Source: Thermoplasmata archaeon (lineage in GTDB: Archaea > Thermoplasmatota > Thermoplasmata > Thermoplasmatales > Thermoplasmataceae). From it: a stretch of DNA of 6,906 nucleotides. Below, piece by piece: positions 1 to 5,740 of the stretch (position 1 is the stretch's first letter; each line of letters begins with the position of its first letter). The position numbers and the translations under genes were made by a program. Under the pieces are notes generated by a model, which did not search any database, was not told the origin of the DNA, and was given only the letters and a program-made list of their open reading frames with translations. Location of the stretch: contig JAKBGP010000109.1 of the NCBI GenBank assembly GCA_021833045.1, positions 1 through 6,906 of the forward strand, in the 5' to 3' direction.

Positions 1-1
1 A

Positions 2-289
2 ATTAAAACGGATTTTTTGGAATTTCAATCTGATAAAAAATATGGTGGAATAGTAACGGATTTCCCATATGGAAGAAATTCTCACATATCAAAGGAGAGA
101 TCAGAATTTTACTTCAGGGCTGCTCAAAAGATGTCAGAATTCCTTGAAACGGGGTCCAGAGCATGTATCGTAACAGATAATATGGAAAATTTAGAATACT
201 TCAAAAATTTCTTTGATATTGATATCATCTTACCACAGAAAGTGCATAAATCCTTAACAAGATACTTCACTAGAATGATAAAAAAATAA
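2..289 (+). CDS. trmG10: tRNA (guanine-10-N2) methyltransferase, C-terminal fragment
   Basis: The reading frame is open from the window edge to TAA at 287-289, so only the last 95 codons are present. A TTG at 17 is an internal Leu codon, not a start. The fragment carries the end of a Rossmann-fold class I methyltransferase domain: methyltransferase motif IV as D-F-P-Y-G (Asp codon at 59-61) and a C-terminal HKSLTR motif, which I recall as typical of archaeal Trm-G10/Trm11-type enzymes. That family puts one or two methyl groups on N2 of guanosine 10 in tRNA, using S-adenosylmethionine; the N-terminal THUMP tRNA-binding domain would lie outside the window. The second residue of motif IV is Phe where Pro is usual. 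The gene converges on the regulator gene with a 4-nt gap. Family assignment is fairly secure; mono- versus dimethylation cannot be judged. Confidence 0.82.
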   Translation: MKTDFLEFQSDKKYGGIVTDFPYGRNSHISKERSEFYFRAAQKMSEFLETGSRACIVTDNMENLEYFKNFFDIDIILPQKVHKSLTRYFTRMIKK

Positions 290-293
290 ATAA
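279..293 (-). terminator. T-rich terminator of the hsp20-regulator operon
   Basis: Read on the minus strand, the bases right after the regulator stop are TTATTTATTTTTTTA, including a run of seven T (280-286). Archaeal RNA polymerase terminates at such T tracts without needing a hairpin. The tract overlaps the last codons and stop of the convergent methyltransferase gene. Function is inferred. Confidence 0.5.
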
Positions 294-872
294 TTATCCG
301 AGAAAGTCATCAACAATTTTCCCGACAATCTCAACCGGGATGCCGGTGGTTCTAGAAACCTCGTCTTCATTCAGCGTTTCCAGATATTCTACCAATATTT
401 GTCTGATAAATCCTTCCTTTACTCTTTCTACAACATTCTTACGCAATAGCTGAATTATATTATTTTTCTCTTCAACAAGACTCTGCCTCTCTTTCATGAG
501 GGCATCCATTTTTTCATTTATTTCTTTTATTCTTTCTATAGTAACTTCATTCTGAATACTTGGTTCATTCCTTTCAGTCAGGTCAAATTTTGATACTTGA
601 ATGAAAGTTGGTGTATAGTCTATGACAAGTGTAGAAAATCCTGTTGGCCTGTAGACTTTTCGAGGTGGACCAATGGAGCTGGGAGTCACTCCCATGGAAA
701 GGATCAGATTTGCGTGTTCAAGTATCTCCAGTTGTTTATTGATCGCCTGTTGTGAAATTCCCAAACTCTTACTTATTTCCAAGCCGTATGACTCTTCCAT
801 AAGGAGTTTTTTTAAAATGGCCCTCCTGGTTGAATTTTCCATTATGGACAGGAGGGTATCAATGTCATTCAT
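294..872 (-). CDS. Phr-like winged-helix (ArsR-type) transcriptional regulator
   Basis: A 192-aa soluble protein. Residues 1-78 form an ArsR-type winged helix: first helix with NSTRRAIL (13-20), helix-turn-helix around 29-55 (LGISQQAINKQLEILEHA), and a wing with GPPRKVY (68-74). A conserved-looking strand with the core DYTPTF (85-90) follows, then a charged heptad-like helix at about 110-150, probably the dimerising coiled coil. This order matches the Pyrococcus heat-shock repressor Phr as I remember it. The end differs: residues 166-191 look like a small extra helix-turn-helix (EVSRTTGIPVEIVGKIV). The gene starts 1 nt after the hsp20 stop with only a weak Shine-Dalgarno, so it is probably co-transcribed and translationally coupled. 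I infer that it represses its own operon through the inverted repeat at 1435-1455; it could instead be a different ArsR-family regulator. Confidence 0.85.
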   Translation of the reverse strand: MNDIDTLLSIMENSTRRAILKKLLMEESYGLEISKSLGISQQAINKQLEILEHANLILSMGVTPSSIGPPRKVYRPTGFSTLVIDYTPTFIQVSKFDLTERNEPSIQNEVTIERIKEINEKMDALMKERQSLVEEKNNIIQLLRKNVVERVKEGFIRQILVEYLETLNEDEVSRTTGIPVEIVGKIVDDFLG

Positions 873-873
873 C

Positions 874-1422
874 TTACTCTATCTTCACTGATTTTCCTTT
901 CTCGTTTCCCTTTCTCACAAGCTCCAGAGTCAGATCCAGTATTCCGCTGGTGAATTTTGCCACAGCACTCTCAGGTTTTACTGGCTCTTCCAGGGCGACA
1001 TTCTTGAAGTACTTCCTTGAACCTTCAGCAACATTTATTGTTACCTCATTCTCGGATACTTTAAGATCTATATTTTCTTTGGATATGCCAGGAAGCTCAA
1101 ATGTCAGGTAAACCTTGTCCTTGTCATAGTTGATATCCGTGAGTGGTTCTCTGACCTCAGTCTCACCGACTTTGTCGCTCAGAGAAGGTCTGTTAGGAAT
1201 GTTTCCAAACTCCTGGAAGGATGGTTTTCCATCTGGACCAACTTTATAGCTGAATCCATATACATAGGGTCCAATCATGTGTTCATCAGAATTCTTAATC
1301 ATCCTTTCCATTATTCTTCTCATCCTATCATTTACCTTTTCAAAGTCAAATCCAAAGTCTTCGAAGAAATCTCCGAAGAAGTCGTCATCCCAGTCATCAT
1401 CTTTTCTTCTTCTTACTACCAT
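874..1422 (-). CDS. hsp20: Small heat-shock protein, Hsp20/alpha-crystallin family
   Basis: A 182-aa ATP-independent holdase chaperone that should form cytoplasmic oligomers binding unfolding proteins. The alpha-crystallin domain covers about residues 92-170, with the FELPGISKENIDL stretch (108-120) and GILDLTLEL (160-168) in place of the usual G-x-L-x-L-x-x-P strand. The C-terminal tail ends V179-K-I181, the I/V-x-I/V motif that docks into a neighbouring dimer. Residues 51-73 (GPYVYGFS and VGPDGKP, then EFGN) are typical of archaeal Hsp20s. The N-terminus is basic for seven residues, then very rich in Asp and Phe (8-28). The ATG at 1422 is preceded by GAGGT at 1430-1434, 7 nt away. It is the first gene of an operon with the downstream regulator and has its own promoter with an inverted repeat over the predicted start site. 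Confidence 0.95.
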   Translation of the reverse strand: MVVRRRKDDDWDDDFFGDFFEDFGFDFEKVNDRMRRIMERMIKNSDEHMIGPYVYGFSYKVGPDGKPSFQEFGNIPNRPSLSDKVGETEVREPLTDINYDKDKVYLTFELPGISKENIDLKVSENEVTINVAEGSRKYFKNVALEEPVKPESAVAKFTSGILDLTLELVRKGNEKGKSVKIE

Positions 1423-1429
1423 CTTAATT

Positions 1430-1434
1430 ACCTC
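1430..1434 (-). promoter_or_regulatory. Shine-Dalgarno of hsp20
   Basis: GAGGT on the minus strand, 7 nt before the ATG, complementary to the 3' end of archaeal 16S rRNA. It directly abuts the inverted repeat at 1435-1455, so a bound repressor would cover the DNA up to this site. It supports the ATG at 1422 as the start. Confidence 0.7.
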
Positions 1435-1455
1435 TTGTCAACCATTAGTTGACAA
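1435..1455. promoter_or_regulatory. Perfect inverted repeat, candidate operator of the hsp20 operon
   Basis: TTGTCAAC (1435-1442), 5-nt spacer CATTA, GTTGACAA (1448-1455): a perfect 8+8 bp dyad of 21 bp in total. It lies 12 bp upstream of the hsp20 ATG. With the TATA box at 1471-1481, transcription should start near 1449-1451, inside this repeat. A dimeric winged-helix protein bound here would block polymerase, which is how Phr of Pyrococcus is reported to act, and the operon encodes such a protein. I saw neither half-site elsewhere in the window. The ligand, if any, is unknown. Confidence 0.65.
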
Positions 1456-1470
1456 CTATGTATTACTTAC

Positions 1471-1481
1471 TTATACTTAAG
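1471..1481 (-). promoter_or_regulatory. TATA-box promoter of hsp20
   Basis: On the minus strand the sequence CAAAAAACTTAAGTATAA has an A-rich BRE-like stretch followed by a TATA-like core, CTTAAGTATAA. Placing the core at -29 to -22 puts the start at about 1449-1451, which gives a leader of roughly 28 nt carrying the Shine-Dalgarno. Predicted only from spacing and composition. Confidence 0.5.
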
Positions 1482-1523
1482 TTTTTTGAATCGAATAATA
1501 TCATTTGCATTATAAAGGTAGCA

Positions 1524-1537
1524 ATTAAAAAATTAAG
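1524..1537 (-). terminator. T-rich terminator after the DedA gene
   Basis: Ten nt past the DedA stop, the minus strand reads CTTAATTTTTTAAT, with six T in a row. It would end the fbp-dCMP deaminase-dedA transcript before the hsp20 promoter about 45 nt further on. Assignment rests on archaeal T-tract termination. Confidence 0.5.
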
Positions 1538-1546
1538 AATAACACT

Positions 1547-2215
1547 TCATTCATTAGTTTTCACGGGTGTTTTCTGACTTCCCCTTGATAGAACTCTGTA
1601 AACATAGAATAAAACCACAAAGGCAAGAATAATAGCAATATAAGTATAATCATTAAATAGTCCCAGTATATTTTTCCAGCTATTGCCAAGCAGATATCCA
1701 ACATATATTAGAACAGAATCCCATATCACCGTTCCTAAAAGTGTAAACAAAAGAAATTTTGTAAACTTCATTTCCGCCAGACCAGCTGGTATTGATATAA
1801 ATGTCCTGAAAATAGGTATAAGTCTTGTTATAAAAACCGATATTTCTCCATATTTATTGAACCATTTTTCTGTTCTATCAAGGGACTTCTCGTCCAGTCT
1901 GATATATTTGCCAAAGCGCATTATGGCAGGTCTTCCTCCATAAAGTCCGATGGCGTATGCGGCACTGGCTCCAACGGCATTTCCCAGTGTCCCAGATATA
2001 AGCACCAGCAGATATGAAGGGATGCTAAGATATACAGGTAGTTGATTGCTCAGGGCTAAATAACCAGAAAAGGCCATTACAACTTCTGAGGGCACTGGTA
2101 GTAACAAACCTTCCAGAAACATAAGGAAGAATATACCTGGATAATTTGATACCTGAATCACATATATAACTAAATTAATAATGTATTCAATTAGACCGGA
2201 AATTATGGAACTCAT
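1547..2215 (-). CDS. DedA-family (VTT-domain) membrane protein
   Basis: A 222-aa polytopic membrane protein. It has the DedA signatures: E35 with L-P-V-P-S-E (39-44) in the first half, a glycine-rich G-x-x-G-x-x-x-G segment (75-82) running into YAIGLYGGR (87-95), and F-I-T-R-L-I-P-I-F-R (128-137) with R131, P134 and R137, followed by I-P-A-G (142-145). Hydrophobic segments lie at about 8-25, 27-54, 66-92, 126-146, 151-175 and 190-208. DedA proteins are thought to move or flip lipids; bacterial members recycle undecaprenyl phosphate, so an archaeal one may handle polyprenyl phosphates or membrane lipids (inference). The length is usual for the family. The ATG is preceded by GGGT, a weak Shine-Dalgarno. 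The gene lies 34 nt after dCMP deaminase, probably in the same operon, with a possible internal promoter in the gap. The substrate is unknown. Confidence 0.9.
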   Translation of the reverse strand: MSSIISGLIEYIINLVIYVIQVSNYPGIFFLMFLEGLLLPVPSEVVMAFSGYLALSNQLPVYLSIPSYLLVLISGTLGNAVGASAAYAIGLYGGRPAIMRFGKYIRLDEKSLDRTEKWFNKYGEISVFITRLIPIFRTFISIPAGLAEMKFTKFLLFTLLGTVIWDSVLIYVGYLLGNSWKNILGLFNDYTYIAIILAFVVLFYVYRVLSRGSQKTPVKTNE

Positions 2216-2240
2216 TTATTTACCCGCTCATACACTCCTG

Positions 2241-2248
2241 ATTAAAAT
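2241..2248 (-). promoter_or_regulatory. Possible internal TATA box for the DedA gene
   Basis: The minus strand reads TATTTTAATC just after the dCMP deaminase stop. The 8-base core ATTTTAAT is identical to the one in the fbp promoter and starts 26 bp before the DedA ATG, so a start about 4 nt before the ATG is possible. AT-rich gaps produce such matches by chance, so confidence is low. Confidence 0.3.
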
Positions 2249-2249
2249 A

Positions 2250-2708
2250 CTATTCTATCACAAGTTTTCTTTTCTTAACATCGCTTTCAAGTAGCATAAG
2301 TTCTGAAAGCTCATCTGGATAACCCTCTGTATATATTATTTCCTTAAGTTTTGCATTTACTATCATTTTGGCACACACCACGCAGGGAAAAGTTGTGGTA
2401 TATATAACCCCACCCCTGATGCTGACACCGTTAACAGCAGCTTGAATTATTGCATTCTGCTCTGCATGCAAACCACGGCATAATTCGTGCCTTTCACCGG
2501 ATGGAATATCCATATCTATTCTTATGCAACCAACCACATCGCAATGCTGCGCACCACTTGGAGGTCCATTATATCCGGTAGCAAGGATTGATTTATCCCG
2601 TACAATAATAGCCCCAACCTGCCTCCTAACGCAATTTGCCCTTGAGGCAGCCATATATGCCATTTTCATGAAATACTGATCCCAGGAAGGGTGTTTTTCT
2701 GTTTCCAT
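2250..2708 (-). CDS. Deoxycytidylate (dCMP) deaminase
   Basis: A 152-aa zinc-dependent cytidine/deoxycytidylate deaminase that should convert dCMP to dUMP, the precursor of dTMP. Zinc ligands and catalytic glutamate are intact: H81-A-E83 and P108-C109-V-V-C112. Other dCMP-deaminase (ComEB-like) marks are GYNGPPSG (45-52), H55-C56, C61 and the [18 protein letters not shown] block (70-87); the extra His/Cys residues suit the second zinc seen in this family. Length is usual. It starts 5 nt after the fbp stop, with its ribosome-binding region inside the fbp end, which argues for co-transcription. Many archaea make dUMP through dCTP deaminase instead, so this gene points to a salvage or dCMP-based route. 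A riboflavin-type deaminase is unlikely because the protein has only the short deaminase domain and the dCMP-type motifs. Confidence 0.93.
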   Translation of the reverse strand: METEKHPSWDQYFMKMAYMAASRANCVRRQVGAIIVRDKSILATGYNGPPSGAQHCDVVGCIRIDMDIPSGERHELCRGLHAEQNAIIQAAVNGVSIRGGVIYTTTFPCVVCAKMIVNAKLKEIIYTEGYPDELSELMLLESDVKKRKLVIE

Positions 2709-2713
2709 CTTAA

Positions 2714-3871
2714 CTAATCCGAATCCCTGCCAGTTGAATTCTTACTCACACCCTTTTCAACTGCGTCAACATGTACAAATCTTCCTTTGAGTTTTTCCAT
2801 TACCTTTGGTAGCGTAGTGTATTCCATGTCTTCTTCTGGGAGCCTGTGTGGTTCAAATGGTCCCATTCTCCTGATATAATCAGTAATATCATTGGCAAGT
2901 TTCCTGGCATTATCGTAGGCTGGGTCGTCAAACATGTCAACTGGACCAGTTAATTTCTTATCCTTATAAACAAAACCGAGGGCAACTACTCTTGGTGGGC
3001 CATCAAATCTGGTCATTTTGGAGTTTTTCATTGCTACTGGCATTAAGGGACCGTTAAATGATCCTCTCATCCAGCCCGAAACAAGATATGGGTGTGAAAA
3101 TGCTTCCATCGCCTCACCAGATGCCGGTAATCCTGATTGAATTCTTACAATTGCCGCAGGATCATCTTTTCCAACATATTCTCCTGCTATAAAGGACAAT
3201 TTGTCAGTGGTAATAACTGCAACATTTTCATCTGGCAATTTCCCGTGTTCTTTCTTAGTGTAAACTCTTTTTATAACGTATCTGCCCTTAGTTCCAATAA
3301 GGGATATTATATCATACATCTCTTCTGGTGCATTAAGCATTATAGCTTTTGCTTCCTGAATATCCCAAACCTCAAATTTAAAACCATCATGCATACTTTG
3401 ATCTATTACGAGACCAGGAGTATTGAATGGGTCAGCAAACATCTTGAATATTGGGTAATTGAATGCTCCAGGTTCCGTTTTATCCATCATATATACTATA
3501 AATGGTTCACTTCGCCTCGGAGTTATATCCATTTCGGCGATTCCGGGACCCATTCCTTTGATATTTCCAGAAAAAGAATCTTTTAGGAGATCCTGTCCTG
3601 CACCGTAAAGACCAAGCTTTTTGGCAACCTCAGTTCCTGACTTGAATGCGTCCCATGCAAGTTTGTGAACTTCTGAGGCATTAACTCCATTATCATGAAC
3701 CATGGTTATCTGTATGTCATCCCCAACATAACCCACAAAATGATCCCATATAATTCCCTTAGACTGCTCCTTTAAAAATCTCTTAACCTCGTTCAATACA
3801 TCTTCGTGGACTGTTGTATGCCCTGGCAGACTACCTATATCTGCCTTAATATGGGTCAACGTAACCTTCAT
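2714..3871 (-). CDS. fbp: Fructose-1,6-bisphosphate aldolase/phosphatase (class V FBPase)
   Basis: A 385-aa bifunctional enzyme of archaeal gluconeogenesis. It condenses dihydroxyacetone phosphate with glyceraldehyde 3-phosphate, then dephosphorylates the product to fructose 6-phosphate in the same active site. Visible residues: A10-D11-I-G-S with H18 near the N-terminus, paired metal-binding D51-D52 (GYVGDD), and Y232-V-G-K235-D236-D237. K235 is the Schiff-base lysine equivalent to K232, and Y232 the catalytic tyrosine equivalent to Y229, in characterised crenarchaeal enzymes. The [15 protein letters not shown] stretch near the C-terminus also fits. The length is usual, with a short polar tail (about 370-385). 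It heads an operon with dCMP deaminase and DedA. A TATA box about 24 bp before the ATG suggests a leaderless mRNA, and there is no Shine-Dalgarno. Confidence 0.97.
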   Translation of the reverse strand: MKVTLTHIKADIGSLPGHTTVHEDVLNEVKRFLKEQSKGIIWDHFVGYVGDDIQITMVHDNGVNASEVHKLAWDAFKSGTEVAKKLGLYGAGQDLLKDSFSGNIKGMGPGIAEMDITPRRSEPFIVYMMDKTEPGAFNYPIFKMFADPFNTPGLVIDQSMHDGFKFEVWDIQEAKAIMLNAPEEMYDIISLIGTKGRYVIKRVYTKKEHGKLPDENVAVITTDKLSFIAGEYVGKDDPAAIVRIQSGLPASGEAMEAFSHPYLVSGWMRGSFNGPLMPVAMKNSKMTRFDGPPRVVALGFVYKDKKLTGPVDMFDDPAYDNARKLANDITDYIRRMGPFEPHRLPEEDMEYTTLPKVMEKLKGRFVHVDAVEKGVSKNSTGRDSD

Positions 3872-3890
3872 AATGATTCATGGCAACGAC

Positions 3891-3900
3891 ATATTAAAAT
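3891..3900 (-). promoter_or_regulatory. TATA box of the fbp operon, probably leaderless
   Basis: The minus strand reads ATTTTAATAT, with its core at -29 to -22 relative to the A of the fbp ATG. The start of transcription would then coincide with the start codon. Leaderless first genes are common in Thermoplasmatales, and no Shine-Dalgarno is seen before this ATG. Confidence 0.55.
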
Positions 3901-3956
3901 AATTCGGATATTCATTAATGAAGACTATGTGTTTAGTTATAATTTTAGTTCAGAGT

Positions 3957-3988
3957 TTTTCCAAAACTTTACTATGCTTTTTGGAAAA
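3957..3988. repeat. 10-bp inverted repeat in the divergent fbp/M50 intergenic region
   Basis: TTTTCCAAAA (3957-3966) and TTTTGGAAAA (3979-3988) are exact reverse complements separated by 12 nt; their centres are 22 bp apart, about two helical turns. The repeat sits in the 160-bp gap between divergent genes, just upstream of or overlapping the M50 gene's promoter. It could be a regulator-binding site or a hairpin in a 5' leader. Each half is also nearly self-palindromic, so part of the symmetry comes free with A/T runs. Confidence 0.45.
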
Positions 3989-3997
3989 GTAATTTAG
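3988..3997 (+). promoter_or_regulatory. Possible TATA box of the M50 protease gene
   Basis: GGAAAA followed by AGTAATTTAG resembles a BRE plus TATA element and would place transcription start near 4018, a leader of about 14 nt. A competing candidate, TTATAATTTT at 3938-3947, would start near 3969 and put the right arm of the inverted repeat in the leader. The sequence alone does not decide between them. Confidence 0.3.
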
Positions 3998-4031
3998 AAA
4001 TGATTGTCATCATGGGTACGGAAGTCTAAAA

Positions 4032-5591
4032 ATGTCGTATTTAGAGATAGGGTTGCTAATAGTGTTGATATGGATCATAGCAATGATCGCCCTCCGTCCA
4101 ACAATAAACAAGAGTAAGCATTTTCAAACAATGGGAGGGATATTATTACTGATTAAGGTCAAAAAAAATAGGGGAATACTGGACAGGATAGCCGGAAGCT
4201 CAAAATCAAAACTATTTTCACGGCTTTCAATTCCACTTGTTTATATATTATTTGCAATGGGCATAGTCCTGCTTGTCCTTGGTACAGTACTATCACTAAC
4301 AACAAGGGTGAAGGAAAATATACCTGTTAGTGAATATCTTGCGCTTCCAGGGATAGATCCGGAAATCCCCATTGTTTATGGGCTGATAGCCTTTGCAATC
4401 TCTCTAGTGATTCATGAAATGTTTCACGGAATTGTTGCAAGAAAGCATGGAATTAAGGTAAATTCAGTTGGACTTATGCTTTTTGTGGTTCCAATCGGTG
4501 CTTTTGTTGAACCTGATGAAAAAGAGATAACGGAAACAACTCCAGTCATCAGAAGAAGAATAGTTGGTGCTGGAATAGCGGTAAACTTTGTCATCGCTAT
4601 AATCTGCTTCCTTTTTCTTTCTCTGGCTATGTCCCATGCAGCAGTTCAAACATACCCGGGGGCATATGTTGATGCTGCATATCCTGGAAACACTGTAACA
4701 CCACACAATATCACGGGAAGCGAGCTCCTTTCAGTTGGAAATATGAAAGGCAATAGCCTGGTTAATCTTACAACTTCCTGCTCAGTAACACCTGGTACTC
4801 TTCTGAATGCTTCATTTTATAATGGTCATAAAATCTTCAATTACTCCATACCTGCTGGAATTCAGGTAGTATCAACTTATAAAGGATACCCTGCCTATAA
4901 AAATATAAGTCTAGGTGATTATATAATTTCTGTAAATAACAGGACTGTTTATAATGAAACTGTACTTGGTAACATACTGAACAAAATAAGTCCTGGAACT
5001 GAAATAAATGTAGGACTAGAAAATTTTACTGCTGCATCCCATGAAGGAATAAAAAGTACAGTGTCCTTTAAAACAAGATCAACTTATTCATTCTATAAAA
5101 CGGAGGATCCGTCCTTACTAACAGTGGCCATGAAAAATGAAAGTTTCATAGGTGTTGGAATAACCTATGGTGGACTTGGACTCGTTTCTATGAGCTATTA
5201 CAAATCTCTAGTGTTTGGCTCCTCTGTATACACCTCAGGACCCGAAGGAGCTATAGAATCAATAGCATTACCCTTTGACGGGCTTTCCCCCGTGCCATCA
5301 AGTTTTGCCCATCTGTATTCTGTTCCACTGGGGTATGAAGTATTTTGGTTTTCAACAAATACAATATACTGGCTTTTCTGGGTGAATATACTTCTCGCTA
5401 TCACAAATGCCCTGCCACTTGCAATATTTGATGGTGCACAATTCCTAAGGGACACCCTGATGATAGCATCCAAACATGAACGTTTTAAATACTTCCGCGA
5501 CGAAAAGAATATAGCTGCCGTTCTTTCACTCACTACAACACTGATCTTGCTAATGCTGATGATAGAAATAATTGTTCCCAGAATCATATAG
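4032..5591 (+). CDS. Site-2-protease-type membrane metalloprotease (peptidase M50) with PDZ-like domain
   Basis: A 519-aa multi-pass zinc protease that should cut substrates within the membrane (regulated intramembrane proteolysis). The zinc motif is H128-E129-M-F-H132 in a membrane helix; the third ligand is D467 in N459-A-L-P462-L-A-I-F-D467-G468, the N-x-x-P-x-x-x-x-D-G motif. Hydrophobic segments lie at about 5-21, 67-90, 114-134, 145-160, 177-200, 444-470 and 494-516. Residues about 205-385 form an outer domain with a PDZ-like part (LGDYIISVNNRT, 294-305) and nine N-x-S/T sequons at N226, N245, N259, N270, N291, N303, N308, N331 and N369. The ATG is the first one after an in-frame stop at 3990-3992; no strong Shine-Dalgarno precedes it. 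It appears monocistronic, divergent from fbp. The substrate is unknown; envelope-stress signalling is possible by analogy with RseP. Confidence 0.92.
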   Translation: MSYLEIGLLIVLIWIIAMIALRPTINKSKHFQTMGGILLLIKVKKNRGILDRIAGSSKSKLFSRLSIPLVYILFAMGIVLLVLGTVLSLTTRVKENIPVSEYLALPGIDPEIPIVYGLIAFAISLVIHEMFHGIVARKHGIKVNSVGLMLFVVPIGAFVEPDEKEITETTPVIRRRIVGAGIAVNFVIAIICFLFLSLAMSHAAVQTYPGAYVDAAYPGNTVTPHNITGSELLSVGNMKGNSLVNLTTSCSVTPGTLLNASFYNGHKIFNYSIPAGIQVVSTYKGYPAYKNISLGDYIISVNNRTVYNETVLGNILNKISPGTEINVGLENFTAASHEGIKSTVSFKTRSTYSFYKTEDPSLLTVAMKNESFIGVGITYGGLGLVSMSYYKSLVFGSSVYTSGPEGAIESIALPFDGLSPVPSSFAHLYSVPLGYEVFWFSTNTIYWLFWVNILLAITNALPLAIFDGAQFLRDTLMIASKHERFKYFRDEKNIAAVLSLTTTLILLMLMIEIIVPRII

Positions 5592-5609
5592 ATTTTAAAG
5601 AATATCTGG

Positions 5610-5641
5610 AATTTGGTTCACTGAATTAAGTGGACCAAATT
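5610..5641 (+). terminator. 13-bp stem-loop downstream of the M50 gene
   Basis: AATTTGGTTCACT (5610-5622) pairs with AGTGGACCAAATT (5629-5641) through 13 pairs, one of them U-G, around a 6-nt loop. It begins 18 nt after the protease stop. No T tract follows, so it is not a standard intrinsic terminator. A 3'-end stabiliser, a processing signal, a protein-binding palindrome or a mobile-element remnant are alternatives. The structure itself is plain; its role is uncertain. Confidence 0.45.
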
Positions 5642-5698
5642 ACCCTTTCCATTCATAGTTCAAGGAACAAATAAAACTAACACACTGTTCACAAAGAG

Positions 5699-5705
5699 TT
5701 TATAA
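5699..5705 (+). promoter_or_regulatory. TATA box of the rpl40e-purQ operon
   Basis: TTTATAA with the purine-rich BRE-like ACAAAGAG just upstream (5691-5698). Transcription should start near 5727, leaving a 14-nt leader with AGGT at 5730-5733, 7 nt before the ATG. A 10-bp palindrome, TTGAATTCAA (5707-5716), lies between the TATA box and the start and may be chance. Confidence 0.55.
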
Positions 5706-5740
5706 CTTGAATTCAATAGGGGTAACATCAGGTTATAAAA

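Noticed and set aside
1435..1455. RNA thermometer in the hsp20 leader instead of an operator
   Set aside because: The dyad could form a hairpin only if transcription began upstream of 1455, and the GAGGT site would still lie outside the stem. The DNA-operator reading fits the predicted start and the operon's own regulator better.
830..1480. Overlapping plus-strand frames opposite hsp20 and the regulator
   Set aside because: They are antisense to a clear alpha-crystallin domain and a winged helix. The Ser/Lys-rich stretches come from reading Asp/Glu/Phe codons backwards.
3137..3586. Open plus-strand frame of 149 codons
   Set aside because: It lies wholly antisense to the well-supported fbp gene, and its translation is rich in Cys, Phe and Tyr with no recognisable motif. 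It is a shadow of the real gene.
4000..4013. ATGAT-N4-ATCAT inverted repeat before the M50 gene
   Set aside because: Five-base arms are too short to separate from chance in an AT-rich spacer; the 10-bp repeat just upstream is the better candidate.
5198..5587. Open minus-strand frame of 129 codons
   Set aside because: It is antisense to the 3' end of the M50 gene, which includes the conserved N-x-x-P-x-x-x-x-D-G motif; nothing in its translation resembles a protein family.
5707..5716. TTGAATTCAA palindrome between the rpl40e TATA box and its start
   Set aside because: A 10-bp palindrome of mostly A/T bases is expected by chance in this composition, and it lacks flanking symmetry. Noted with the promoter only.
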